A program made the position numbers and the translations under genes. The notes under the pieces are model-generated. The model was not told the DNA's origin. It made no database searches and saw only the letters and a list, made by a program, of their open reading frames with translations. Of a stretch of 55,607 nt of DNA, positions 23,586-32,046 are shown one piece after another (position 1 is the first letter of the stretch; the number at the start of each line of letters is the position of its first letter). Source of the stretch: SHLQ01 sp051011575 (lineage in GTDB: Bacteria > Actinomycetota > Acidimicrobiia > Acidimicrobiales > SHLQ01); contig JBPCTR010000248.1 in the NCBI GenBank assembly GCA_051011575.1, forward strand, positions 1 through 55,607, given 5' to 3'.

Positions 23586-26500
23586 CGGAAATCTCTGGAG
23601 GCGATGGGGGCGGCCATCGAGAACTCGACGAGTTTGTCGGCTATCACGTTGATCACTCCCTCGGCGATCTCAACCCGACCGCGGATGATCAGCGCGATTG
23701 CGCGGAGCGCCACCTGCTGGTGCCTCATCCAGCATCCCTTCGACACGATCACGTTGATGAGGCCGTATTCGTCCTCGAGGTTGAGGAAGGTGGTGCCCGA
23801 GGCCGTGGCGGGACGCTGCCGATGCGTGACCACCCCGGCAATGAGCACCCGACCACCCGACTCCTGATCGCGCAGGCCAGCCGACGGAATCACGCCCAGC
23901 TGATCGAGCTCGTTGCGATGAAAGCGGGTGGGGTGGCCATCGGGCGCCACGCCGGTGGCCCAAAGGTTGGCGAGAGCGATCTCACGATCGCTCATACCCG
24001 GGAGCTTCGGTGACCGGATACCGGTGATGATTCCCTCGAGCCGCGACTCCGACGCCTGCGCCGCAGCCCCGGCAGCCCACAGCGCCGTGCGGCGTTTCGA
24101 CCGCGAACCCCCGGGCCCACCGACCTCGGTCTCGTCGATCAGCGAGTCGAAGGCGCCGGAGGTGGCCAGCGCCTCGAGCACCTCGATGGAACAGCCGGTC
24201 CGACGCTTCACGTCTTCGATCGACGACCACGGCCGCCCGGCGTCGATCGCCTCGGCCAGATCGTCGCCAACGTGGCGGACCGAGCCGATGCCCAACCGCA
24301 CCGCGGGACCACCATCGCCCCACCGATCGGGGGCAACCCCAGCACCCTGGCGGGCCGCCGGATCGACCGCCGGGCCACCGGCCCACTCGAGGGTGGCGCC
24401 GGCCGCCGACAGGTTGATGTGGGGCGTGAGCACCTCCACGCCGTGGCGTTTGGCATCACCGACCAACGTGTGAGGCGAATAGAAGCCCATCGGTTGGGCG
24501 TTGAGCAGCGCAGCACAAAAAGCCGCCGGGTAGTACCGCTTGAGCCACGACGACGCGTACACGAGGTAGGCGAACGACACCGAGTGACTCTCGGGAAAGC
24601 CGTAGTTGGCGAACGCGGCCAGCTTCTCCCAGATCTGATCGGCGATCTCGACCCCGATCCCCCGTTCGGCCATCCCGTCGTAGAGACGAGCCCGCATGCG
24701 CTCCATTCGCTCGCGGCTCCGTTTGGAGCCCATCGCCTGGCGGAGCTGATCAGCCTCGGCGGGCGTGAACCCGGCTACGTCGATCGCCATCTGCATGAGC
24801 TGTTCCTGGAACAGTGGGATGCCGAGCGTTTTTGACAACGACTTCTCGAGCAGAGGATGCAGGTAAGTAACCGGTTCCTTTCCGTTGCGCCGGCGAATGT
24901 AGGGGTGCACCGACCCGCCCTGGATCGGGCCCGGCCGGATAAGCGCCACCTCGACCACCAGGTCGTAGAACGTGCGGGGTTTGAGCCGGGGAAGGGTGGC
25001 CATTTGAGCCCGTGACTCGATCTGGAACACACCGATGGTGTCGGCCCGGCACAACATGTCGTAGACCTCGGGGTCCTGGGGCATGGTGGCCATGTCGATG
25101 TCGATCTCGTGATGCTCAGCGATGAAGTCGATGGCGTAGTGGATGGCCGAGAGCATGCCGAGGCCAAGCAGGTCGAACTTCACGAGACCGGTGGCGGCAC
25201 AGTCGTCCTTGTCCCACTGGAGCACGCTGCGGTTCTCCATGCGGGCCCACTCGACCGGGCACACCTCGACCACGGGTCGGTCACAGATCACCATGCCGCC
25301 CGAGTGGATGCCGAGGTGCCGGGGAGCGTGTTCGAGCTGGGTGGCAAGATCGGCCACATCGGCGGGAAGGTTGTCAGTCTGGGAATGCAAGGTGGTCCAG
25401 CCGTCGAGTTTCTTCGAGAAGGCGTCCTGTTGGCCGGTGGCGTAGCCGAGCGCTTTGGCCATGTCGCGCACCGCCGACTTAGACCGGTAGGTGATCACGT
25501 TCGCCACCTGAGCTGCATGCTCGCGGCCGTACCGCTCATACACGTACTGGATGACCTCTTCCCGACGGTCGGACTCGATGTCGATGTCGATGTCGGGCGG
25601 GCCGTCGCGTTCTGGCGAGAGGAACCGTTCGAACAACAGGCCGAGCGCCACCGCGTCGGCGTTGGTGATGCCCAGGGCGTAACACACCGCCGAGTTCGCA
25701 GCCGAGCCTCTCCCCTGGCAGTAGATGTCGGCCTGTCGACAGAACTCGACGATGTCGGCCACGATCAGGAAATAGCCGGGGAATCCGAGCTCGGCGATCA
25801 AGTCGAGTTCGTGGTCGATCTGGGCATACGCGCCGATCACCATCTCACTGGTTCGAGCGCCGTAGCGGCGACTCGCGCCTCGGGCGGTGAGCTCGCGCAG
25901 CCACGACATCTCGTCGTGATCATCGGGGCAGGGGTACGGCGGCAAATTGGGCGCCACCAACTTGAGGTCGAAAGCGCACTCGGCGGCGATGCGAGTGGCA
26001 GCATCGACCACACCCGGGTAGCGGTCGAACCGACGTTGCTGTTCGTCGCCGGTTCGCAGGTGGGAAGCCGCCGCGGCCGGGAGCCACCCATCGTGTTCTT
26101 CGAGTGAGCGCCGGTGCCCAACGGCAGCGAGGGCGGTGGCGAGCTTGCGATGATGCTGGCCGCCGTATCGGACATCGTTGGTGGCCACCACAGCCAGATC
26201 GCGTTCGATGCCGAGTCGAGCGAGCGCATCGTTGCGGGTGGTGCACAACGGAGTGGCGTGATCCCAGATCTCGACCACCACATTCATGCGCCCGAAGCGG
26301 TCGATCAGGTCGGCGAGCAAGCGCTGAGCGGCGATCGGGCCATCGGCCTCGAGGGCTCGGTTGAGGGGGCCCAGTTGAGTGCCGGTGAGCACCACCCACT
26401 GATCGGCGGCCAGCTCGGCGAGGCGATCGAGGGTGTAGAGAGGTGCCCCCTTCTCCCCCGCCATCTGCCCTTCGCTGATCGCCCGGGCCAGGTTGGCGTA

Positions 26501-26971
26501 GCCGTCGGGACCGCGGGCGAGCACCACGAGGTCGCCGACGTCGGCCACGGTGAGCTCGGCGCCAAAGACAGTGGGCATGCCGTGGGCCCGGGCCGCCTCG
26601 GCGAACCGAACCACCCCGTAGAACCCGTTGCGGTCAGTGAGTGCCAGCGCTTCGAGACCGAGCCGCACGGCCTCTTCGACCAGATCCTCGGGCGATGATG
26701 CCCCGTCGAGGAAGCTGAAATTCGAGTGGCAGTGGAGTTCGGCGTAAGGCGTGGTCGATACGATTCGTTCGACCTCGACGGGAGCCTCGTAGCCCTCCCG
26801 CTTGCGACTCCAGGCCGGACTGTCGCCCCCGGTGAGCACGACACCGCTGACCGGATCGACCCCGGGATCGGGTGCCGCCGCATCCACTTTCCCCCGCGAT
26901 CGCGGCGGGTTTCGATCCGACAGTCGGCGTTCGAACTCCGACCAGGGAACCGGGGGGTTTTTCCCTCCCAT
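23582..26971 (-). CDS. dnaE2: Error-prone DNA polymerase DnaE2
   Basis: 1129 residues, C-family polymerase. NPPVPWSEFERRLS near the N-terminus is typical of DnaE2. The PHP domain begins at AELHCHSNFSFLDGASSPED (about residue 76). The polymerase active-site motif PPDIDIDIESDRREEVIQYV lies near 455. Helix-hairpin-helix and OB-fold regions follow, ending in GLINVIVSKGCWMRHQQVAL. DnaE2 is the catalytic polymerase of the ImuA'-ImuB-DnaE2 mutasome, which performs damage-induced mutagenic synthesis. A LexA box sits 18-33 bp upstream, and the partner genes imuA'-imuB lie about 5 kb away with their own box. Confidence 0.95.
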   Translation of the reverse strand: MGGKNPPVPWSEFERRLSDRNPPRSRGKVDAAAPDPGVDPVSGVVLTGGDSPAWSRKREGYEAPVEVERIVSTTPYAELHCHSNFSFLDGASSPEDLVEEAVRLGLEALALTDRNGFYGVVRFAEAARAHGMPTVFGAELTVADVGDLVVLARGPDGYANLARAISEGQMAGEKGAPLYTLDRLAELAADQWVVLTGTQLGPLNRALEADGPIAAQRLLADLIDRFGRMNVVVEIWDHATPLCTTRNDALARLGIERDLAVVATNDVRYGGQHHRKLATALAAVGHRRSLEEHDGWLPAAAASHLRTGDEQQRRFDRYPGVVDAATRIAAECAFDLKLVAPNLPPYPCPDDHDEMSWLRELTARGASRRYGARTSEMVIGAYAQIDHELDLIAELGFPGYFLIVADIVEFCRQADIYCQGRGSAANSAVCYALGITNADAVALGLLFERFLSPERDGPPDIDIDIESDRREEVIQYVYERYGREHAAQVANVITYRSKSAVRDMAKALGYATGQQDAFSKKLDGWTTLHSQTDNLPADVADLATQLEHAPRHLGIHSGGMVICDRPVVEVCPVEWARMENRSVLQWDKDDCAATGLVKFDLLGLGMLSAIHYAIDFIAEHHEIDIDMATMPQDPEVYDMLCRADTIGVFQIESRAQMATLPRLKPRTFYDLVVEVALIRPGPIQGGSVHPYIRRRNGKEPVTYLHPLLEKSLSKTLGIPLFQEQLMQMAIDVAGFTPAEADQLRQAMGSKRSRERMERMRARLYDGMAERGIGVEIADQIWEKLAAFANYGFPESHSVSFAYLVYASSWLKRYYPAAFCAALLNAQPMGFYSPHTLVGDAKRHGVEVLTPHINLSAAGATLEWAGGPAVDPAARQGAGVAPDRWGDGGPAVRLGIGSVRHVGDDLAEAIDAGRPWSSIEDVKRRTGCSIEVLEALATSGAFDSLIDETEVGGPGGSRSKRRTALWAAGAAAQASESRLEGIITGIRSPKLPGMSDREIALANLWATGVAPDGHPTRFHRNELDQLGVIPSAGLRDQESGGRVLIAGVVTHRQRPATASGTTFLNLEDEYGLINVIVSKGCWMRHQQVALRAIALIIRGRVEIAEGVINVIADKLVEFSMAAPIASRDFR

Positions 26972-26988
26972 GCGACCCGCGAGCGTAA

Positions 26989-27004
26989 TCGAACACCTGT
27001 TCGC
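26989..27004. promoter_or_regulatory. LexA/SOS box of dnaE2
   Basis: TCGAACACCTGTTCGC matches the actinobacterial SOS consensus TCGAAC-N4-GTTCGA at 11 of 12 positions and lies 18 bp before the dnaE2 ATG. Confidence 0.85.
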
Positions 27005-27022
27005 TCAGCAACCCCGCCCCCT

Positions 27023-27058
27023 GGGTCTGACCCCTTTTTGTCGAAAGGGGTCAGACCC
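27023..27058. repeat. REP-like palindrome, copy 2 (GGGTCTGACCCCTTT hairpin)
   Basis: A perfect 15-bp inverted repeat: GGGTCTGACCCCTTT (27023-27037) and AAAGGGGTCAGACCC (27044-27058) around a 6-nt loop. It shares its core with 9245-9274. Here it is just downstream of the secreted-protein gene (stop at 27082) and could also act as a terminator. Confidence 0.8.
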
Positions 27059-27081
27059 GAGGATTCGACCGACGCTTCGCC

Positions 27082-27807
27082 TTACCCGGCCTTGGGGGTG
27101 AGTGTCACCGTGAGCTCATCGAAGTCGGGGGTTACCTCGGGGTTCGGGTCACGAACGACGTAGTCGGCCACAGCCTCGAGGTCATAGAGCGCACCATTTG
27201 CATCCGCGACCTCACCGATCACCGAATTCAGGTACTTTCCGCGCGGCAGAGGCGTCGAGCCATCGAGGTAAACGATCGGATCGACAAGGCGGGTTGCCTT
27301 GTCGCGCAATGTCGTCATCCCCGTCGCATATGGCGCGGGTAGCGGCCTGCCCTCACCGAAGAACGCGCCGCAGCTGGCATCAAAAAAGTCGAACACTGCC
27401 ATGTCGGTTGAATACACCGAGGTGTATCCAACGTGCCCTCCGGGTGGCGTCTTCACGGTCCACCGGGCGTTTGGACGCTCTTTGGCCAGCATCTTCTTCG
27501 CCGGCGGAGGGGGTCCGGATGGGTCGCGGACTCCACACACGTCGTAGAGGTCACCACTCCAGATCACGACGTACTCCAGAGACTCGCCGGTGGTGTTGTC
27601 GAACACCTTCGCGAGTGGAGCGCGATAGACGTCGGTACCGTCGCCTCTGGTCCGCACGTGTTCCACGAACATGGGCAGCTCGCCGTCGCCATGGGATGCA
27701 CCGGCCGGCGCCACGAACACGAGGGTTGCAATCGCCGCCAGGACGACAGCAACGCCGATCAGTCGAGTGCGAAGCCGCCGCTCCGTCGATTCCTTCATCG
27801 CTTCCAT
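27082..27807 (-). CDS. Secreted protein of unknown function
   Basis: 241 residues. A signal peptide is clear (basic RRLRTRLIG, hydrophobic VAVVLAAIATLVFV, then APAGASH). The mature part is beta-rich with several aromatic strands (SLEYVVIWSGDLYDVCGV, VYSTDMAVFDFFD) and two cysteines (in DVCGV and DASCGAFF) that may form a disulfide. ATG at 27807 is chosen because GGAAGGG lies just upstream; the longer GTG start (27822) has none. I do not recognise the family. Confidence 0.7.
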   Translation of the reverse strand: MEAMKESTERRLRTRLIGVAVVLAAIATLVFVAPAGASHGDGELPMFVEHVRTRGDGTDVYRAPLAKVFDNTTGESLEYVVIWSGDLYDVCGVRDPSGPPPPAKKMLAKERPNARWTVKTPPGGHVGYTSVYSTDMAVFDFFDASCGAFFGEGRPLPAPYATGMTTLRDKATRLVDPIVYLDGSTPLPRGKYLNSVIGEVADANGALYDLEAVADYVVRDPNPEVTPDFDELTVTLTPKAG

Positions 27808-27909
27808 TGAATTCCCTTCCACTCACGCACCCGTTTGGGTACTGGTGGAAGGTTCATCGCTCGAGGTGCGTCAAATCTGTCGACGATCCCCCGATTTCGC
27901 CGATGCAGT

Positions 27910-28581
27910 TCAGGCGAAGTGCGCCACCAGCCAATGGTGGATGTCGGCGGTCTTCTCGAGACGCATCGCACACCAGTCGGCGAACGACGACGTCGACACA
28001 CTCTTCGGAACCTTCTCCTGCCAGCGCACCTGGAAGCCCTTGTGTCGCAACAGGTCGCCTCGAGGGTGATCTTCCGCGTATGGCTTGGGCACCCTCTTGA
28101 GTCCCTCCCCCACGACCTCCGCCTTGGTGGCCTGGACCAGGTCGGCGAGGTCGGCGGCAAACGGTTCACCATCCTCATCGATCGCGGTGCGCCACCGGTC
28201 GAGGTCGCCGATCATCATCCCGCTGGCGAAGCCCACGCCGTCTTCGGGATGAAGACGCACCATCAGCATCGGTGCGGTCTTCTTGTTCGCTCCCTCCCAG
28301 AACCGGAACATCAGATGGTCTTTGTAGGGCGAGGCGTCGGGGTTGAAGCGCACGTCATTGTTGATCGGGGCGATCGACCCGTTGGTTTTGGGTTGGGCCT
28401 CGATACCCGTCGAGATCCGGTCGCCCAGGGCGTCGCCCATTGCCGACACAAACGCCTTTGCCGGAGCGACCACGTCGGCGTCGTAGACCGTCCGGTTGTC
28501 GTCGAACCACATCTTGTTCTTCGTGCCGAGTGTCGTCAGGAAGTCCAGCCCTGTCTTCGGGAATCCGGTGAACTCGGTCAT
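27910..28581 (-). CDS. DUF2461-family protein
   Basis: 223 residues matching the DUF2461 (TIGR02453) pattern: FTGFPKTGLDFLTTLGTKN, NKMWFDDNRTVYDADVVAPA, INNDVRFNPDASPYKDHLM, and a later GDLDRWRTAIDEDGEPF. The biochemical function of the family is unknown. Its start overlaps the stop of the TfoX-like gene (ATGA, 28578-28581), making it the last gene of the overlapped operon that begins at the phosphoribosyltransferase gene. Confidence 0.82.
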   Translation of the reverse strand: MTEFTGFPKTGLDFLTTLGTKNKMWFDDNRTVYDADVVAPAKAFVSAMGDALGDRISTGIEAQPKTNGSIAPINNDVRFNPDASPYKDHLMFRFWEGANKKTAPMLMVRLHPEDGVGFASGMMIGDLDRWRTAIDEDGEPFAADLADLVQATKAEVVGEGLKRVPKPYAEDHPRGDLLRHKGFQVRWQEKVPKSVSTSSFADWCAMRLEKTADIHHWLVAHFA

Positions 28582-28901
28582 GATGCGAACTCCAGGCCTT
28601 CGTCGAGCAGGGTTTTCCAGAGCGCCTCGTCGCGCCCGGGCACCTGGACCCACTCCTTGAAGACCTTTTTGGCCGGAGCGAATGCGAGCCCAGTGCCGTC
28701 GGCAATCAACGCGGAAACACGCTCGGCGGGCAGTTTCACGACGAGATCGCCCGTGCGGTACTCGGGCATGGCCAGGAAGTCGCCGTTCACCCGTAGGCAA
28801 CGGCTTCGCATCAGCTCGCCTTCCTCGGCGGTCCCGGAGGCCATCAGAGGCTCGGCCAGGTCCCAGAAGAGCGCATCGTCGACATCGGGTGAAGCAGTCA
28901 T
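28578..28901 (-). CDS. TfoX N-terminal/YjbR-like small protein
   Basis: 107 residues. Pattern: GELMRSRCLRVNGDFLAMPE, RTGDLVVKLPAERVSALIAD, GLAFAPAKKVFKEWVQVPG and LWKTLLDEG. This matches the TfoX-N or MmcQ/YjbR fold, small proteins of uncertain function. ATG at 28901 is preferred over ATG at 28907 because GGAGG lies 7 nt before the former and would abut the latter. It sits between the cyclase-family and DUF2461 genes with near-overlapping boundaries. Confidence 0.7.
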   Translation of the reverse strand: MTASPDVDDALFWDLAEPLMASGTAEEGELMRSRCLRVNGDFLAMPEYRTGDLVVKLPAERVSALIADGTGLAFAPAKKVFKEWVQVPGRDEALWKTLLDEGLEFAS

Positions 28902-28903
28902 GG

Positions 28904-29551
28904 TCATACCTCCGCAAAGGCTCGCACGGTGAACGTGCCAGCTCCCCGAATCTTTGGCGGGACAGCGGTGAATCGCAACCCGGTCATGGGTAGTGCTGCG
29001 AGGTTGGTGAGGTGCTCGATGATCGGAATCTCCCGAGCGAGCAGGATCGAGTGCACGGGGCGATCGCCACCGGCGGTCGAGTCGATGTTCAGCGAGTCGA
29101 TGCCGACGCAGGCGACATTGGCGTCGACGAGCGCACGCGCCGACGCTTCGGTGAGGTAGGGGTGATCGACGGCGTACGCATCGGTTCCGAAGTGCTGCGA
29201 ATGATCCGTGCGCACCAAAACGGCGTGCCCCTCGAGCCCGACGAGTTCGGCAGGGTCCAGCTCGATCGACTGCCGCTCCCGACGGTCGAGACACACGGCG
29301 GGCACGCCGGCCACCTTCTCGAGCGCGAGCTCGGTGAGGTCGTGGCCATCGGCATAACGATGCAGCGGCACGTCGATATAGGTGCCGGTGTTCGTGCAGA
29401 TCTCGACAACGTCGATCTGGAAGGTGATGCCCGGCCCGTAGAGCTCCTCGGCGGCCTCGCGGGTGAGGTGCGGTCGAATAGCCGGGACGGGTAATCCCGG
29501 ATACGTGTTCATGCCCTCGGTGATCACGTGGCTGAGGTCGATGAGTGTCAT
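28904..29551 (-). CDS. Cyclase/kynurenine formamidase-like metal-dependent hydrolase
   Basis: 215 residues of the cyclase (KynB-like) family: LIDLSHVITEGMNTYPGLP at the N-terminus, then NTGTYIDVPLHRYADGHDL at about residues 52-70. The canonical metal-binding signature is HxGTHxDxPxH. Here the first two His positions are Asn and Tyr, while Asp, Pro and the last His remain. Metal binding may be altered, or this may be a known variant subfamily. ATGA overlap (29548-29551) links it to the upstream membrane-protein gene. Substrate unknown. Confidence 0.78.
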   Translation of the reverse strand: MTLIDLSHVITEGMNTYPGLPVPAIRPHLTREAAEELYGPGITFQIDVVEICTNTGTYIDVPLHRYADGHDLTELALEKVAGVPAVCLDRRERQSIELDPAELVGLEGHAVLVRTDHSQHFGTDAYAVDHPYLTEASARALVDANVACVGIDSLNIDSTAGGDRPVHSILLAREIPIIEHLTNLAALPMTGLRFTAVPPKIRGAGTFTVRAFAEV

Positions 29552-30726
29552 GCGGTGAGTCCTGCCCGCAGGCGGAGGTAGACCGCCCGCACTGCGAGTG
29601 CCTCGCGCACCTCGGCGTTGCTCTCGGCCATGAACTCCTCGCGGTACGTGCTGTCGGTGACCAGCGAGACGGCGAATTGAAGGCCCGAGAAGGTGGCCAC
29701 GACACTCGCCACCACAACGTGCAGGCGGGTCAGGACCAGTCGATCAGAGCCGAGTGTCGTCGCTGCGATCTCGACATCGGCGAGTGATGTGAGCGTGGTC
29801 CACTGAAGCATGGTCTGTTCCCGGACGGTCAGGATGCCAAAGCCGAGATAGAAGCCGAAGATGAGCAGCGTCACCAGCGCGACCTGAGCCACAAGCCCCA
29901 CGCCGAGACGGATCGTGAGGTTCCGCTTGGCGGCGGCGTGCAAGGGAACCCGCTTGGGAGCATCCGGGAAGTCGGCCACGGCCAACCCTTCGAGAGGTGT
30001 CTCGTCGAGTTCCGCTTCGACCTCGGCCCAATCGTCGAACCAGCGCAGGATGTTGATCGCCTCCGGCATCGCCCCGAACACGAAAACGATTCCGATCAGC
30101 GCCAGAGCCGACAGCACGATCGTGAACAGCGGCCACGTCAACTCGTTGGCGACCTGCCAGATCTCAGCGTTGAGGAAGAGGAAGGCCGAAAAAAGCAACA
30201 TCAGTGGGAGCGTCCGACCGAGCAGTTGAAGAACCTGACCGAGGTGCTGCCACATGACATCGATCCCCCATCGGACCATCGCGAACAGGCCGAGAGACAC
30301 GATGAGGTACACAACGATCAGCACGATGATGTTGAGAGCTACTACGCCGAGGAAGCCTCCCGAGTCGTCGTGGCCGCCGAGCAGAGCGAGAACTGGCGGC
30401 ACCAACACAAAAAGCGCGAGCTCGCCGATGCCGATGTCTTCGGGCCGAGCGAACGGGCGCCTGCCGCGAAGTCGATTCACGAACATGATGGCTGCCACGA
30501 TCACCCCGAGCCCGGCGACGAAGACGCCGACCTGAGCCCATCCGCTCACGTTGTCGCCGAAGGTGAGAAACATCTCTGCGAAGAACACAAACGACAGAAA
30601 GCCGACGGCGCGTGTCCACACGTCCTCGCTGGCTGAAAAGTCGTCGATGAAGTGCGGGATGCCATTGCGTACGAACCAGTCTTCGGTCTTGTCGACGAGC
30701 CGGCTGGTGTCGCGAGGGCTGGTCAC
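29548..30726 (-). CDS. Conserved multi-pass membrane protein, unknown function
   Basis: 392 residues with about eight hydrophobic helices (first around residues 42-60, last around 350-372). A soluble stretch of about 50 residues lies mid-protein (DDWAEVEAELDETPLEGLAV onward). The N-terminus TSPRDTSRLVDKTEDWFVRN is polar and probably cytosolic. GTG at 30726 overlaps the stop of the homoserine-kinase-like gene (GTGA), which argues for this start over the TTG three codons upstream. No family recognised; probably actinobacterium-specific. Confidence 0.75.
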   Translation of the reverse strand: MTSPRDTSRLVDKTEDWFVRNGIPHFIDDFSASEDVWTRAVGFLSFVFFAEMFLTFGDNVSGWAQVGVFVAGLGVIVAAIMFVNRLRGRRPFARPEDIGIGELALFVLVPPVLALLGGHDDSGGFLGVVALNIIVLIVVYLIVSLGLFAMVRWGIDVMWQHLGQVLQLLGRTLPLMLLFSAFLFLNAEIWQVANELTWPLFTIVLSALALIGIVFVFGAMPEAINILRWFDDWAEVEAELDETPLEGLAVADFPDAPKRVPLHAAAKRNLTIRLGVGLVAQVALVTLLIFGFYLGFGILTVREQTMLQWTTLTSLADVEIAATTLGSDRLVLTRLHVVVASVVATFSGLQFAVSLVTDSTYREEFMAESNAEVREALAVRAVYLRLRAGLTA

Positions 30727-31529
30727 TCCTCGCAAACCGCCCCTCGCATGTCGATGTGCGACACGCTCACCTCGGCACCCGCTGGCAGCGCCGCCGCCAC
30801 CTTCTCGGCCATCGAGGGCTCACAGAGCGCGGCGGCGGTGGGTCCGCTGCCCGACAGCCACGAACACCAGGCACCTGCATCGCGTGCCGCTTCCATGGCG
30901 GCTGCCGTGTTCGGCAGGTTCTCGAGCCGAATCTTCTGGTGAAGGCGATCCTCGGTGGCGAACGCCAGCAGCTCAGCATCACCATTCGTGAGCGCGGCGA
31001 CCAGCAGCGCCGCCCGTCCCATGTTGAACACGGCGTCCTGCATCGACACGTGGCTGGGCAGCTTGCGTCGCGATTCCTTCGTTCCCGAGAGGGTGTCGGG
31101 GATCCACAACACGACGGTGGCCTGCACGCCGAGCGGAATCTTCTCCACCCGGTCTCCCACCGCCACCGTGACGCCTCCGAAGACAGACGGAGCCACATTG
31201 TCGGGATGACCTTCGAGTTCGGTCGCTTCGAGAAACAACCAGCGTCGACACTCGTCGATGGACGTGCCCTTCTGTACGGCAGCGGCCAACAGTCCGGCAA
31301 CCCGCGCCGCGCCCGAGAATCCCATCCCACGAGCAGGCGGGATCGTCGAGCGGATGTCGAGCCCACCGGTTCCACCGAACCGGCGGAAGACCCGCATGGT
31401 CAGATGGTCTTCGCTACCCACGCCCTCAGCGGCGAAGTCCACCTCGAGGTACCGGTCGATCGCCATCCCGAGCACGTCGAACCCCGAGCCGAGGTTCGCC
31501 GAGGAGGCGGGGACACGGATCGTGGTCAT
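30723..31529 (-). CDS. GHMP kinase, homoserine kinase-like (ThrB)
   Basis: 268 residues. The N-terminus TIRVPASSANLGSGFDVLGM is a strong ThrB signature, and the C-terminal GHMP motif WLSGSGPTAAAL is present. The central ATP loop reads PPARGMGFSGAARVAG, whereas typical ThrB has PxGxGLGSSA, so the Ser-Ser pair is altered. No thrA or thrC lies nearby. It may be homoserine kinase or a related GHMP enzyme. Its start overlaps the phosphoribosyltransferase stop (TGATG at 31531-31527, minus strand), and its stop overlaps the next GTG. Confidence 0.78.
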   Translation of the reverse strand: MTTIRVPASSANLGSGFDVLGMAIDRYLEVDFAAEGVGSEDHLTMRVFRRFGGTGGLDIRSTIPPARGMGFSGAARVAGLLAAAVQKGTSIDECRRWLFLEATELEGHPDNVAPSVFGGVTVAVGDRVEKIPLGVQATVVLWIPDTLSGTKESRRKLPSHVSMQDAVFNMGRAALLVAALTNGDAELLAFATEDRLHQKIRLENLPNTAAAMEAARDAGAWCSWLSGSGPTAAALCEPSMAEKVAAALPAGAEVSVSHIDMRGAVCEE

Positions 31530-32020
31530 CAGGCGTCCAGAACTCCACCACTCACGATTGGAGGCTCGATCGACCACGGAAACTCGATCCACTTGTCGGT
31601 GCGCTTCCACACGTAGTCGCACTTGATCAGCGATTGCGGCTTCTCGTAGAGGCATGCCGATCGGACGTCGCCGACCTCGCCTTCACAGAAATCGTGAACG
31701 TGGCGCAGCGTGTGGCCAGTGTCGGCCACGTCGTCGGCGATGAGCACGTTCGAGTCGCGCAGGTCGACGGTGTCGAGATAGGGAGGGAGGGTGGTGGGCA
31801 CATCGAGACGCTCGTCGACACCGGTGTAGTACTCGACGTTCATGACGTAGAGGTTCTTCACGGCTAACGCGTAACCGAGCGAGCCGGCCACGAAGAGCCC
31901 GCCGCGAGCGATGGCCAGGATGATGTCTGGCCTGTATCCGTCGTCGGCGACGAGTTGCGCGAGCTCTCGCGCTGCTGTGCCGTAGGTGGTCCAGTCGAGG
32001 ACCTCGCGCTCTGCAGTCAT
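31529..32020 (-). CDS. Type I phosphoribosyltransferase (hypoxanthine/xanthine-guanine-like)
   Basis: 163 residues. The PRPP-binding motif VLIADDVADTGHTL (about residues 93-106) and the pyrophosphate loop region DIILAIARGGLFVAG (about 34-48) define a purine-type phosphoribosyltransferase, giving purine salvage from PRPP. ATG at 32020 is chosen at the onset of homology. A TAGGGT box lies eight bases upstream, so it may have its own promoter inside the short gap after imuB (26 bp). It heads the overlapped operon running to the DUF2461 gene. Confidence 0.85.
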   Translation of the reverse strand: MTAEREVLDWTTYGTAARELAQLVADDGYRPDIILAIARGGLFVAGSLGYALAVKNLYVMNVEYYTGVDERLDVPTTLPPYLDTVDLRDSNVLIADDVADTGHTLRHVHDFCEGEVGDVRSACLYEKPQSLIKCDYVWKRTDKWIEFPWSIEPPIVSGGVLDA

Positions 32021-32046
32021 GGAGCTTGACCCTAGCCAAGCGATCC

